64,000 bases of DNA. Origin: Marisa cornuarietis. Lineage: Eukaryota > Mollusca > Gastropoda > Architaenioglossa > Ampullariidae. Where the stretch lies: positions 407,001 to 471,000 of the forward strand of contig SMMW01000645.1 of the NCBI GenBank assembly GCA_004794655.1, in the 5' to 3' direction. The position numbers and the translations under genes were made by a program. How positions within the stretch are numbered: the stretch's first letter is position 1; each line of letters opens with the position of its first letter. Below the pieces are notes generated by a model. The model made no database searches. It saw only the letters and a program-made list of their open reading frames with translations, and was not told where the DNA came from. Positions 47,900 through 59,572 of this stretch are shown here, piece after piece.

Positions 47900-50640
47900 T
47901 CTTAGTGTGTGTGTGTGTGTGTGTAAGGCATGTAATGTGTGTACTGTGTATAGTGTACATGTATTGTGTATGTATTGTGTGTGTTGTGTGTAATGTGTTT
48001 ACTCTGAGTGTATCTGTGTTTGAGAGAGAGAGAGAGAACTTGAAATCGGAGAGAGTTCGTGTGTGTGTTGGTGTTCATGAATATGTGCTGACACACGTGC
48101 GTGTGTTTATGTGTATGGACTTGTGTGTACATTTTGAATTCGATATATATATGTGTGTATAAGAATAGGCAAAGAAGTAAAGACGTATATATTACACACA
48201 TATTAATTTCTGTACAAATTCTGTTCTTAGTTTCCTATAAACAGAAATTAGTTTTGACATTTACAGTTTGCATATACTAAATGACTGTAAGTTATTGGAG
48301 CAGGCAGCACAATGATGTCTTTCAGGAGGGAATTCACGCATTGCATGGGGCGTACACATGATTTGACAGCTGAAGACTAACATAAAGGAAGATAAATACG
48401 GTTGAACTGGCACGAAAAGTGAAATCTGGCTCAACAAGCAGCCCACACCAACTAAATGTGTTTCAGTAATAGATTACAGCCACAGTTATAAAAATGTTCA
48501 GCATGGACATGCAATTCTAATGGACTGCTGACAGGCAATGTGATCCAGCAAGTCTGGCGCGAGGTATCAACTATATCCGTTATGCTTGTGTATGCGCTTT
48601 GAATAGTCTGCACAATGCCGATTGAAATCGAACTGTAAAAAAAGATTTTAATGTTATCGTCTGTGTGTGTGCTTAATTCTTAACTTCAGTCCCCATAAAA
48701 CAGAACCGATGCTGTGTTTGCACATGTTATAAACGGATGGATGTAACTGTGGCTTCATGTCAAGCATTTGACTTTCTCGAAGCTTACACAAAATAAGACA
48801 GCAGACAGACATCCACCCATGTATATCCATGATTTTCAACCCTTGAGTGTAGAACTGGTCCTGACAAATGTAGTCACACAGATTCCCGGCAAGGACACAA
48901 AATCGACAGGGTCCAGGATTAGGATCTTACACTTTTGCTCCTTCCAGGTGAGAAAATATTAGCTTGTGAAATAAAGCTTGAAATAATGTGATGGCCATTA
49001 GCTATAAAGCCGATGTGATTGTCTTGTGCTGAAGCAACAGCTGGACAGATGGTGGTTAGTACAGGGAACAGCTTCCCCACATTAGCTTCTTGCCTTGCTT
49101 GTGACATGCTACCCTTGAACCGTATCGTCCCTGACCTGATTTTGCACGATCCCTGTGATAACAACCTTTCTGTTTACACAAGGCAATATGTGACCCGCGA
49201 GGTTGTATGGGATTTTCTACAACTGAGGCACCCAGTAATCTCTCGACTGGATAAAGAGGCTTCTCTGACACACCACGAATCAAGCAACGATGGGCTAGCA
49301 AATAACAGTAGGTCTAGGTGTGAACCACTCCATCCTAACTCCTGTGTAAGCCTTTTAATGCTCACTAAGATCGAATCCTGAGTGCAGAGCTGTGTCAACA
49401 GTTTGTTCAGATATAAATTAATAAGCGATTAATATAAATTAATTCATAGGACAAACGATGCAAAAGACATGTCCTTTAAAAAGGCGTTGAATAAAAACAA
49501 AAAAAAAAAAAATGCAAGGGCAGAAGAGAATGTTACCGTTGGGTCCAGATAAATTCTGTCCATTTCTATAAACAAAAACACAAGCAAACTTTGTTTTTGA
49601 GAATTTACTGTCTGAACGTACAATTTTAGGCTGTATTCACGGAAAAAGTCGTCCGGCTCAAGAGGCAAGATAATTGTCTGTCACCATCGTCCCCCGCAAT
49701 GACGACTTGATAGATGACCACGTGACCTTGTCCACCATGTGTGTGTCTCTCTTGTCTGTGGATGTCAAAAGTGTGTTTAACGGTTTTAAGCCTTCCTCTC
49801 ATGTGTTATTTAGATGCACATTTCATGCATTTACTGAGCCTTTTGCGCACGTGTCAGTTCGCCTTTCATACTAACAACACTTGATTGTGAGAAATGCGCG
49901 TTCCATACTGCATGATCACACTGTGTGTGGATTGTGTCAGTCCACTTCTGACATTAGAGAGATCAAGTCAGTATTGTACCGTAGTTTTACACTTCTGTGC
50001 ACGTCTCGGGGGTCGGAGAGTCACAAGGTCATAAGTTTGAAACGCGCTGACCCGTCTTTCGTCGTTAACTCGGCCAAGTTGCGAGAAGAATATCATTTTT
50101 GACAAATAATATACTTAACATATTATATTCTTAGATATCTCACGAGATTAAAAGATGCTTTGTGTGCGTGTATATATTATTTGCAACCTTTTTGGTAGTA
50201 CCAGTCAAGGGATGACTAACGATGATTGCAGTTGCTTTGTGAATTATCCTTGGAATTATCGTTGAAAGTGCGTGAAACAAGGACATGGTACCTTCATCGT
50301 TTCGTCTGTTTTTCGTGCTACTAAACCTATTTCGTGCTAATCCTGTCTTGTTTTTTTTCTGTTTCAGATTCGGATTTCAATCCTTCCTTAGTTTTTTTTC
50401 CTTAAGATTCCCGTTTCAATCCCGTGTCTCTTTAATACGTTTTTTAGGGACACGTTCCATCCGGCCGTGTTTCATTTGTGTCTCAGATGCACTATTGTGC
50501 TATCAATGTGCCGATGTTCTTCAAAAAGCATGTTTCGTGCCAGTCGTTAGCCTTCATTTCGTCTGTGTTTCACGTGTGCGTTTGATGTTGCTAGTCTTGC
50601 CTCTGTCTTCCCTGTGAGCTAGATAAGCTCTCCACGCGGC
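47900..50640. other. non-coding region upstream of the GPCR
   Basis: It contains TG/TA-rich sequence at 47907-48160 and a GA run at 48025-48037. No exon is supported. The 5' UTR exon(s) and promoter of the GPCR gene at 50720 may lie here or farther left, but I could not locate them. The 120-codon frame at 49019-49381 begins with TTG and matches no family I know. Confidence 0.35.
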
Positions 50641-50685
50641 TTCGGTTCATTTGTGTGCCAGATGTGTATTTCACGGTCCTAACCC

Positions 50686-50711
50686 TGCCTCTGATTTTGT
50701 TTGTGTTGCCA
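50686..50711 (+). promoter_or_regulatory. putative 3' splice site before GPCR start codon
   Basis: A pyrimidine-rich run (CCTCTGATTTTGTTTGTGTTG) ends in CCAG at 50708-50711, nine bases before the ATG. This fits a 3' splice site, with a non-coding upstream exon and a coding exon beginning near 50712. Introns just upstream of the start codon are common in otherwise intronless GPCR genes. No transcript evidence is available. Confidence 0.45.
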
Positions 50712-50719
50712 GCGGCGCC

Positions 50720-52000
50720 ATGGTGTGTCACAATCTCACAGAGAACGACAACCACACCCTCGGCGGACAGCGCGCGCAGGAGCTCTTCGAAGAGGTCAGT
50801 CACGTGATCTACGGCTTCATGCTTCCGGCGATCTGCGTCTTCGGGATGGTGGGCAATGTCCTGAACCTGACCATCCTCACACGCCGCAAGCTGCAGAAGT
50901 CGTTCCGCACCCTGGAGCAGGCGGCCAACCTTTGCCTCATCTCGCTGGCCGTCAGCGACCTCATGTTCTGCATCTTCGCTTTCCCGACCATGTTCCTGCC
51001 CAAGAACGACCTGTACGACAACAAAGGCCTACTGCTGACCTACCGCGTCTACAACACCGCCGTCATTAACGTCTTCATCATGATCAGCACCTGGCTGACA
51101 GTGGCTATGTCGCTAGAGCGCTACCTGGCCATCTGCCACCCGCTGCGGCAGGACCTGTACCTGACCACCCGGCGTATTAAAATCGTCATAGTGCTCACAT
51201 ACATTCTCTCCTTCGTCTTCAACATCCCCGTGCTGTGGCGCTATGAGGTGCAGGAGGTGTGCCCGCAGGTGCTGGCGGCCAAAGCTAGGGTGCAGATGAA
51301 CACTGCCCTACAAGCTTCCAGCAGCTACGGCGTCAACGAAGAACGTGTGGGCATAGGTGTCCTGGGCGTCGACAACAAAACCCGGGTGGGCATCGCATCG
51401 CCGATGGAGAGGCACATGACGACAAACCTGTCGGGTGGCGTGCCCTTGCTGCTAAGCACTCCCACCATGGCCACGCTGGCAGAGCTGGCCTACATCCACT
51501 TCAGGCCCATCCAGGTGTTTCTCTGGGACTCCTCGCAGCTAGACACGGTGTACCGCAGCCTGTGGGCCTTGGTGGGCAACCTCATCCCCCTCGTTCTGCT
51601 CATCTACTTCAACGTTTGCCTGTGCCGCAAGATCTACCGCTCCTACAAGATGCGGCAAAAGTTCAAGCAGGAGCACCACAACCGGCAGGATAACTCCAGT
51701 CACGTGATCACGGTGACGCTCGTGGCTATTGTTCTCATGTTTCTCATTCTTGTCGCCCCTTCCGAGATTGTAATACACGCCGCACGAATCACCAACACCA
51801 ACAACAGCTACACCTACATGACTGTCGAGGCCGTGATGAACTTTATGCAGGGCATTAACTTCTCCGTCAACTTCATCCTCTACTGTATTATTTCACCTTA
51901 CTTCCGGAAGACTCTCAAGTACATCTTCTGCTGCGGATGTTACAACATCTACCAGGTATCCAAACAATGGAAAAAGGAATTTGAGACATCACTCATGTGA
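50720..52000 (+). CDS. class A (rhodopsin-like) GPCR, probable neuropeptide-type receptor
   Basis: A complete 426-codon frame with strong third-position GC, unlike its surroundings. The start is the first in-frame ATG; its context GCGCCATGG is near-ideal, and the open frame upstream has only TTG. The N-terminus has N-glycosylation sequons at N5 and N11. Seven hydrophobic segments follow: about 29-53 (GN at 45-46), 67-93 (LAVSD, D80), 109-134 (then ERY at 133-135 replacing DRY), 153-173, 279-303, 329-355 and 371-392. After TM7 comes FRKTLKYIFCCGC, with likely palmitoylated cysteines. The oddities are a second extracellular loop of roughly 105 residues, no cysteine at the usual TM3 start, TM6 with VAPSE and no CWxP tryptophan, and TM7 with NFILY for NPxxY. 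The general look, especially the TM7 NFxxY form, recalls FMRFamide/myoinhibitory-type peptide receptors, but the ligand is unknown. It acts at the plasma membrane through G proteins by family. Confidence 0.93.
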   Translation: MVCHNLTENDNHTLGGQRAQELFEEVSHVIYGFMLPAICVFGMVGNVLNLTILTRRKLQKSFRTLEQAANLCLISLAVSDLMFCIFAFPTMFLPKNDLYDNKGLLLTYRVYNTAVINVFIMISTWLTVAMSLERYLAICHPLRQDLYLTTRRIKIVIVLTYILSFVFNIPVLWRYEVQEVCPQVLAAKARVQMNTALQASSSYGVNEERVGIGVLGVDNKTRVGIASPMERHMTTNLSGGVPLLLSTPTMATLAELAYIHFRPIQVFLWDSSQLDTVYRSLWALVGNLIPLVLLIYFNVCLCRKIYRSYKMRQKFKQEHHNRQDNSSHVITVTLVAIVLMFLILVAPSEIVIHAARITNTNNSYTYMTVEAVMNFMQGINFSVNFILYCIISPYFRKTLKYIFCCGCYNIYQVSKQWKKEFETSLM

Positions 52001-52040
52001 CAAGTCGGTAGCATGCAGAAGCGAGTTGTAATCAAGTGAA

Positions 52041-52066
52041 AATAAAATTGCAGAACATTTAATAAA
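52041..52066 (+). terminator. GPCR polyadenylation signals
   Basis: Two AATAAA hexamers at 52041-52046 and 52061-52066 lie 41-66 bases past the stop codon. They are followed by a GT/T-rich stretch at about 52097-52123, as expected for a cleavage-stimulating element. This would give a 3' UTR under 100 bases. Later AATAAA copies could also be used. Confidence 0.5.
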
Positions 52067-52129
52067 CCATCCCCCCTCCCCACTGAAAAAAATCAGTGTC
52101 TTGGTTTAGTTTTGTTCCATATCAAACAC

Positions 52130-54280
52130 TTTACAGCTTTTGACCTGGAAGATGTTTACTAACCAGTAAGAAGCGTTTGTGACAAATAATTCCACTGATG
52201 TTTTAAATATACATTTACTGTTCCAAGTGCATCATTAATGGTTTGTGTTATTTAAGCTAAGGATTAGACTGATAAATGGAGGAATAACGATTGAACGATC
52301 CCCCCTCCCTTACATTTATATCGTTCGTTTAATGTTGTTTTGATTGTTGAGGTGTTTGGACATTTTCACTTAAATGTGCAAAAAGTGGTAAAACATTTTC
52401 CCCTTATACAGATGCTCAAAATCGTTTGATAAATTCACAAAAAAGTATTACAGTCGAGATTGATTTTTTGGTGACTTAGCAAATCAAGACAATTGGAAGA
52501 CTAAACTTTTAAGAGTCGAATATTTCTGTCGTGTATTTACTAAACTACGTTTCATTGGATTTTTCTGCTCTCATGCGTGAAAGTTTGTAGGAAGAAAACT
52601 AAAGTACTGTGTCGTCTTCCGTGCAGATTCAGGAACACTGGAACATCGGAAGTGCCATTTCACGACATTCCGCACAGCACGACTGAATGACGGCAAAAAA
52701 AAAAAAAAAAAAAAGACTGACGACTGAAATCAGCCAATCGCCACAGACTGTATCCACGTGGAGTTACAAAACGGAAGTGGAGAGTTCGTGCCGTACAGTG
52801 TGAGCTCCAATCTTAAAGGACAATCGCATCGCACATGAACAGTGCAAAAAAATGGTGTGTGATTGAGTGATCGTCCCACTTGATTACACCACTGATCTGC
52901 TACGTGAGTGCTTTGGGTGACAGATTGTCCTGAAGGTCTGTGTTATTTGATACATTGGGTTAAAAAAAGGGGGGAAGCAATTTCATCACGGATCTTGTGG
53001 ATGTGTGAGTCTTTTTTTTCCAACGTGCTCCGCATGCCTGTGTGTGTGTGTGTGTGTGATTTTCTTTTTTTTTAATTTTAAGATGAAGCAACCACTAAGA
53101 CTAGCATGCCAGTGCTCATTTTGAAAGACTAGGAGCTGTCAGGAAAGAAATGTAGGGGCAGAGACAGGGTGACCACTTTGTTAGGTTCGAGCTACATATC
53201 TTCAGAATGAATAATGCAGTGATGGTGAATACGTGAGCTTGTGCTTGCACGTGCAGACTGGTGTGAAAGTGCGTGAGTGAAGTAAGTTCACAAAGATTCT
53301 CTTATCGCACGGGTAATCACAGAAGGGTAGACCATAAACGCACTTGGATTACACATTCTAAGCCGAAAATCGAGACAGGAAAAAAAAAAGACGGACAGCT
53401 TGAGCGTGGTAGTGTTCAAATCTTATATCGTCCCTCGTTGCTGCCATGAATGAAAAACTGGCCCCTAGCGAGTCGCTCTTATTGCGTTAAACCCTCGATA
53501 ACAATCTTCTTTCATCAGCTCATTTGAAGCTTTAATGTTCGTCTATTTATCTTACCGGAATGAGGTGTTACTTTTCAGATGTACTTTCTCTTCGCAGCCT
53601 TGTGAAAAAAGTTTTAATTCGATTTAAAAAAAAAAAAAGTTTATAGACTTTGGTTACACGATTTTAAGTTTGGCAGTAGGCGTTGAAACGTAAAAGAATT
53701 TTTTTCCAAATCAAAGACAGTAAGTTTTCCACCATTTCAATAAAAAGCACTTGTATTGAATTCTTTAAAAGTTTTTTTTCTTTATGAAAACCAACTTTAA
53801 GAGTTATGAATTTCTTTAACAAAACCTTTTTCCCATACGAAATGTTTATCATACTGTAAACATAATTTCTAGCATAGAATAAATGAGCTAACCATTTCAT
53901 ACTATAAAGAGCACGAGAAAGGAGCATACATATGAAATAAATAATAATCTTTTACGGGTACTCATTTAACATAGGGCCTACACCCTTAATGTACAGCTAT
54001 CCTTTCATCAGGGCGATATAGACATCATGCATTCAGACAATTGACAATTGTTTCAGATTATTGTGCTCAATGACTGCGTCTCGGGGCCTAAGCAGAGCTA
54101 TTTGACAGCTATTTGTTATGTATTATTATTGTTAGACCTAAAGATGCTGTTTGATAGATGTGAGGAGCAGGACTTGGTTTGCATGAAAAATACACAGCTC
54201 GCTCTGGCATACCAACTTTTTCAGATCCTTCCCTGCCAATAGAAAAAAATGTGTACCATCTCTGGAACCATAAACTTAGT
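52130..54280. other. unassigned non-coding stretch
   Basis: No gene was recognised. Poly(A) runs at 52696-52715 and 53627-53638 and a TG run at 53039-53058 are present. Confidence 0.35.
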
Positions 54281-54289
54281 CTTACACCA

Positions 54290-54487
54290 TCAGTATGGTG
54301 ACCAGATGCTGACACAGTCAGTATGGTGACCAGATGCTGACAAAGAGTCAGTATGGTGACCAGATGGTGACACAGAGTCAGTATGGTGACCAGATGCTGA
54401 CACAGTCAGTATGGTGACCAGATGCTGACACAGATTCAGTATGGTGACACAGAGTCAGTATGGTGACCAGATGCTGATACAGATTCA
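54290..54487 (+). repeat. seven 28-30-bp tandem units
   Basis: The unit CAGTATGGTGACCAGATGCTG plus ACACAG(A)(T/G)T occurs seven times. Unit lengths by hand are 28, 30, 30, 28, 30, 19 and 30 bases; the sixth has lost 11 internal bases (CCAGATGCTGA). It is a recent, well-preserved minisatellite, not coding. Confidence 0.93.
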
Positions 54488-54489
54488 GA

Positions 54490-56780
54490 GAAACCAAAAC
54501 TGCCGTGAGTTTTGAGTGTCGGGCACTTAACACATTTTCTAATGCATGTATTTTTGTCTTGTTTGTTTAGTCAGTAAAGAAGGCAACACTTAATTCTCTT
54601 TGTGTGAATGTGTTCGTGCTAACATGCGTCTGTCCACGCTGGCAAGGCTCGCCACAGAGCCCTTGTTTACGCGACGGCGATAACGACGATGATGATGATG
54701 ATGGTCTATCCCCACCAGTAAAGGCAAGCTGAAGGCGATATAAAATAGTGATCCAACTTGGTGTGTGCAGTCCTTGAACAAATAAAAGATGAAATGAATA
54801 AGTTGAATAAATAATTCAAAAAATTCAGTAAATTATATCTGCAGGAATACTATGGTTCTGCACGATGGGTCCGTTCACTCCTTTCATTTGCCAGCTCTGT
54901 CCACTCCAGCATAAGCCTCCTTGATCCAGGCTTCCCTGAACGACTGTCTTTGACAGTGACTACACCAGACCGACAGACGTTTATTTCCCGTAGGGCCAAG
55001 ATATGGCGCTAGATAATTTTATTATTATTATTGTAACAGCCCTCGAATTCCAGTGTATTCATATTGGGACTTGCCCGCAGAGTTCTGCCGATGGGTAATG
55101 TTCAGGGATTCAAAATGTTAATTATAGCAGCATATTGATAATGTGTTTGGCTGATGACGGACTAGCGTGCTGAATGTCGATTTGTCGAGCTGCGCTATTT
55201 TAATGAGGGCTTCATAAGCTGTACTTTCTGTGCTGTTTATAGGGTTGCCTGCAGAATGACTCTTTGAAAAACCATAGAGTTCACAATTTAAGCCGTCTTT
55301 TCAAAGCACTTCAAGGATAGAGGAGGGGAGTATGGTGGCTGACCACAAAATGCCGACCAGATTTCACGTCCAACAAACGAAATTCGCCTTACAAACGATG
55401 TTAATTCCAGAGAAAAGTTTCAAACTTAGACATCGAGGTATAATAATATTATTATACGCAAGTGATCAATTCCATTGTAGTGAAAGTTCTTCTTTATTTC
55501 TTATTGCTTATGTGACCAATCACAGACTTCCTATCATGGGTTCTATAGTCAAAAGTGAATTCAAACAAAATCCTTGTTTACAACACTGTGATGAGTCCTC
55601 AGTACTTATAAGTGTATACACCCTCGGTGGAGCAGGTCGGTTGGAATCGTGTACAGCAGTAAAGCCCAGCAGAGCTCTGGTAAGTTCCAACCTAAACAAA
55701 GAATGTAACACGAACTGAGGAGACTGGGACGGGTTGAGAGGAGTTGAAACAGGGATGCCCAGTTATCACACAAAGCCTCCAGGCCAAGGTCTTCGAGGCG
55801 ATGACAGGCATCAAGCCACAGCTCCAGAAATCCACTAGTCTATGACTCGTTGACATAAGATCCAAGTTAGTGTAGTCTTGTCATACCACTCCAAAAGAGA
55901 AGAAGGTTATAGTGACAGAAAAGGAATAGACACTCTGGGTAGAATGATCGTGAAAGATTAGTGAATTAAATGAATCATTCATGCAAAATGTCCTCTTTTT
56001 TTTTTTGAAATAGCGATGGCCGGTCTTGGCCCGCAAGAAACCGTCATGCCGGAGTAAAACCAGAATTGTTTTCCTTGATATTTGCCATGCATGATCAAGC
56101 AGCTGGCTGTACGGGAGGAAGTATAACTGCCTCTTAACTGTACCCCTGTGCGCCTTATCTTGAACGAGTGCCAGCCTTGTTAACCTGAGGGCTGGTTTGC
56201 ATCCAAAGACGTGCAGCAAATAGTTGATCTGAATTTCGATGCCCAAGAAGTGGCCGACATAGGGACTGTGCTGTAAAGGCCCCTCGAGGTTTTTCCACAA
56301 GCTGATGACATGTTTACTGTTTGAGCCAGGAATTAAAGACGGTCGGTCTCTGCTGGCAAGCCACCACACAAAGCTCATGCTCAACAGATTGCTTTAACAC
56401 AAGCCTTAGCTGCACACAGTCACATGGTTACAGCATTTCATCCACCTGTCCTTGCAAGCATGGTCACTTGAGGATAGCTTTGCACTTGTAATAAACAAGT
56501 TCCGGTGGAATATACTTAGTTTGACCTCCCCCCAACCCCTCCAAAAAAATTCTTTAACGCCTGGTTTGTGTAACCAGAGTCAAGTTAAACCTAACATACC
56601 AATTATCTGTACTGTTCTCTGCTCTTGATCACTCACCCATCTTTACAGTTTTCTAGATACTTGCATTTCTCGTCTTCACCCCCCCCCTCTCTCTCACACA
56701 CATATATATATACACACACACATATATATACACACACACACAAAAGCACAAGAACATGTCAAACCCTTCAAGTTACAAAA
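54490..56780. other. unassigned stretch with one long uninterpreted ORF
   Basis: The longest frame is 55881-56384 on the - strand (167 codons, opening with TTG; first ATG at 56378). I recognise no domain in it. Its C-terminal third is Phe/Lys/Ser-rich, like translated AT-rich DNA. A 128-codon + frame at 55332-55718 is equally uninterpretable. Neither is called. An ATG-like triplet run (GAT)n lies at 54688-54701 and CA/TA runs at 56690-56743. Confidence 0.35.
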
Positions 56781-56784
56781 ATAG

Positions 56785-59572
56785 TCAACAATTATTTATT
56801 TCACGTAACGATGGCTGTTACACAGTGGTGCAAAATGCCTTCTCCAGATTAAACATGCTGAGGGTGATAGAACGAATTAAGAGATCTGACTAATAAAAAA
56901 AAAAAACCTCAAAGAAAACATGAAGTGTTGGATATCTTATTTCTCTTGAATTCTGTCACAATACTGTACCCAGGGATGTTTTCTAAGCAGTCAACGGTTC
57001 TTTTATGAATACAAACAATTTACTGTTATGCAGTGAAAACAGATGTTTATATAAGCACATTATAATAAATCACAAGTCTTGTCCATTTATTTGCTGAAGT
57101 CCTTTTCCATACCTCGCACACACAAACATGTATACACTTATATGTATGGCTACGTAAAACCTTACAGTGATTCATAAAATTATACTTGCACTGAACTCAA
57201 GCTTTTTATTAAAATACAATCATTTACAAGATGGCTAAATGAAAATGGTATCATTTAACAGCATTTTATTTTTTTATAACAAAATGCAGTCTTCCAAGTA
57301 AAGAAAAAGTACCTATATCTGATCAAAGTTTCAACACATTATGTAATACTATAATCAATTTCAAAGCTACATTGAGGAGTGATTTTTTTTTACATTGCCA
57401 AACACTAGAACTAAAATAAAACTAACAATTTTTGAAAAAAAAAGGGTAACACCTGTAAGAACCCCTGAACAGCAGAACATAACTAAAACGACTAGTTAAC
57501 TGAACTTAAAGGAACAAGGACATCTGAGCAGTAAATAAAAATGTGACCATTACATGTAGTGAGCAAATATAAGGAAAAAGTTTCAGGATACCTATTAAGC
57601 AATAGCTAAACAACTAGCAGATTTTTCTCCAACAAAATATTCTAGCAAAACATGCATTTAACTACTTTAAATTTGTTGTGGGTTTTAGTTTGTTTTTAGT
57701 ATATTCCCTGTCTTCCTTTCTTTTCTTGCTTAAAACTAATTTTGACAACCTAATGCCTGCAGGAAATGTGATTATTCATAATTCTGAACCCTACTGCATT
57801 AATTGTTAGGTGATGACTAGGGTTGTGATCTGAATCCAGCATGTTAATAGCATTCTCAGAATAAAAGCACTTATCAGGAAATCACAGACCAAGTCAAAAG
57901 AAAGTTTAAGAAATCAAAAAAAAAAACTAACAAAAAAAAGAGTAGAGGGAAAAATTCAAACCAAATGGGGCTAAGTAAATATGGCACAAGAAATATGTTA
58001 CTATATAAAATATATAGTATCTTATAAATATTAAACTAGAAAAGTTTCACATTAACATGGACATAAATTTTTCGAATTCTTTTCTTAACTCCCAAGCTTG
58101 TCAATCATCTTTGAATTATCTGGACTGTAGCAATTATTGGACTGGGCTCAAAGACAATATACACTGCATTTATTCACACTGTGATATTTCAATTGCGTTA
58201 TCTGTGAAACCAAAATCATATTCAAATTTTGAAGTTTTATGGTATCATCTAAATGCAATATTTCCACATCTCTTACAAAAGTTTTCCCACAAAAATATAA
58301 GGCTCTGAGTGAAGCATCTGCAAACATTTTTGTATGTGTTGATGCTGATGAAGTAATATACACGTTGCATATGAACATGTTCGATGAAGCACTTAAACCC
58401 TCATAAAACTTGCTCCTGTCTCCGCATCAAACCCTATTGCTGGACCAAAAAAAAAAAAAATCACAGAGCTTCCATGTTTCCTATTCATGATGAGCACTCT
58501 TCACCATTCCACAACTTTAAAGATCTGAGAAAAAAAATCAGTTTAAAAGACTACTCTAGTTATTCACAGATCACACCCAGTGATTATCTGCTCGATCTTC
58601 AAAAAAATAATGTACCACTTAATGAAATGACTACATTAGCAGGACAACAACTCCAGACAATCACATAATTCTTGTAAAGGAAAATTAAACAATGAACCAT
58701 GTTTGACCCTTTATGCCTTCAAAAGGATACAAACATTTAACACAAAATAGGCACTCTGGGTTTGTGTGCTCTGCACACATTTCATGATCAACAATTATTT
58801 AAATGTGAAAAATATACAGCCTTTATCAAAAGCCTCATAACTTTCTCCTATATATTTTTTGAAAATAGAGTCATCACAGAAAGAGTATAAAATACTTTAT
58901 ATTCCCCCCCCCCCTTACTGCAAAACAAAGCATTCCCTTTTGCATTCTCTTTAATCATAAAATGTTCCTGCCCTGCAGGCTTTCATTTTTCCATCACAGA
59001 TTTCCAAGACACTTTCACTTCTTCAGTTGTCCAACAGGCACATGTGACATTGTGTAGTTTGCAAGAGCTAATTCTGAGCAAAACTCACTCACTGCTGCAC
59101 TGTATATTGTGAACAGTAATGTACACTATCCAAAGTAACTCTTTACCATGATAACATAAATGAACTAAAGGGACCGTCAAGTGATAAATGTCAAAACACA
59201 AGATGACAGACCCCATGGTCAAGTAACAGTCTTCCTTTGTATGATAATTATGATTAAGGAATTTATTAATAAACAATGACGACGTGCCAATATTAAGATA
59301 TATATATATATACTTTTTTAGGTTAAGTGTTATTTAATCTTTACACCTGCCCCCAAAAACTAGATAAAGAGATACTGTCAAACTCTGCATGACCTGCAGA
59401 CTCATAGCTTGCATTGAATTCCATGTCTCTCAATATACATCTGAGCGACCTCTAACTGTAAATGGTGTTTCCTAGAGTCACTTGGTACCCATATAAAAGA
59501 TACTTACACCACTGTAACCTATAATTAACTTCCCTGGCTCAGTTTGTATTTCCTCTATACATTGGACTTGCT
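56785..59572 (-). other. AT-rich 3' flank, probably HNF4 3' UTR in part
   Basis: This 2.8-kb stretch directly downstream of the HNF4 stop is markedly AT-rich and free of LINE or minisatellite debris, unlike the rest of the window. Candidate AATAAA signals on the - strand occur at several places, the nearest about 310 bases after the stop and a last cluster near 56790-56796. Long AT-rich 3' UTRs are common in nuclear receptor genes, but the true end is not visible from sequence. There is polyC at 58904-58914 and TA at 59300-59311. Confidence 0.4.
59262..59267 (-). terminator. candidate proximal HNF4 polyadenylation signal
   Basis: Read on the - strand this is AATAAA, about 305 bases past the stop codon. 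It is the nearest canonical hexamer, but several others follow downstream, so its use is uncertain. Confidence 0.3.

Noticed and set aside
50651..50719. Longer 449-residue GPCR start at 50651
   Set aside because: The codon is TTG; the first in-frame ATG is at 50720 in a strong initiation context and after a splice-acceptor-like site.
50809..51778. Frames on the opposite strand and in +2 within the GPCR
   Set aside because: They are shadows caused by the GC-rich codon pattern of the GPCR; no domain or splice signals.
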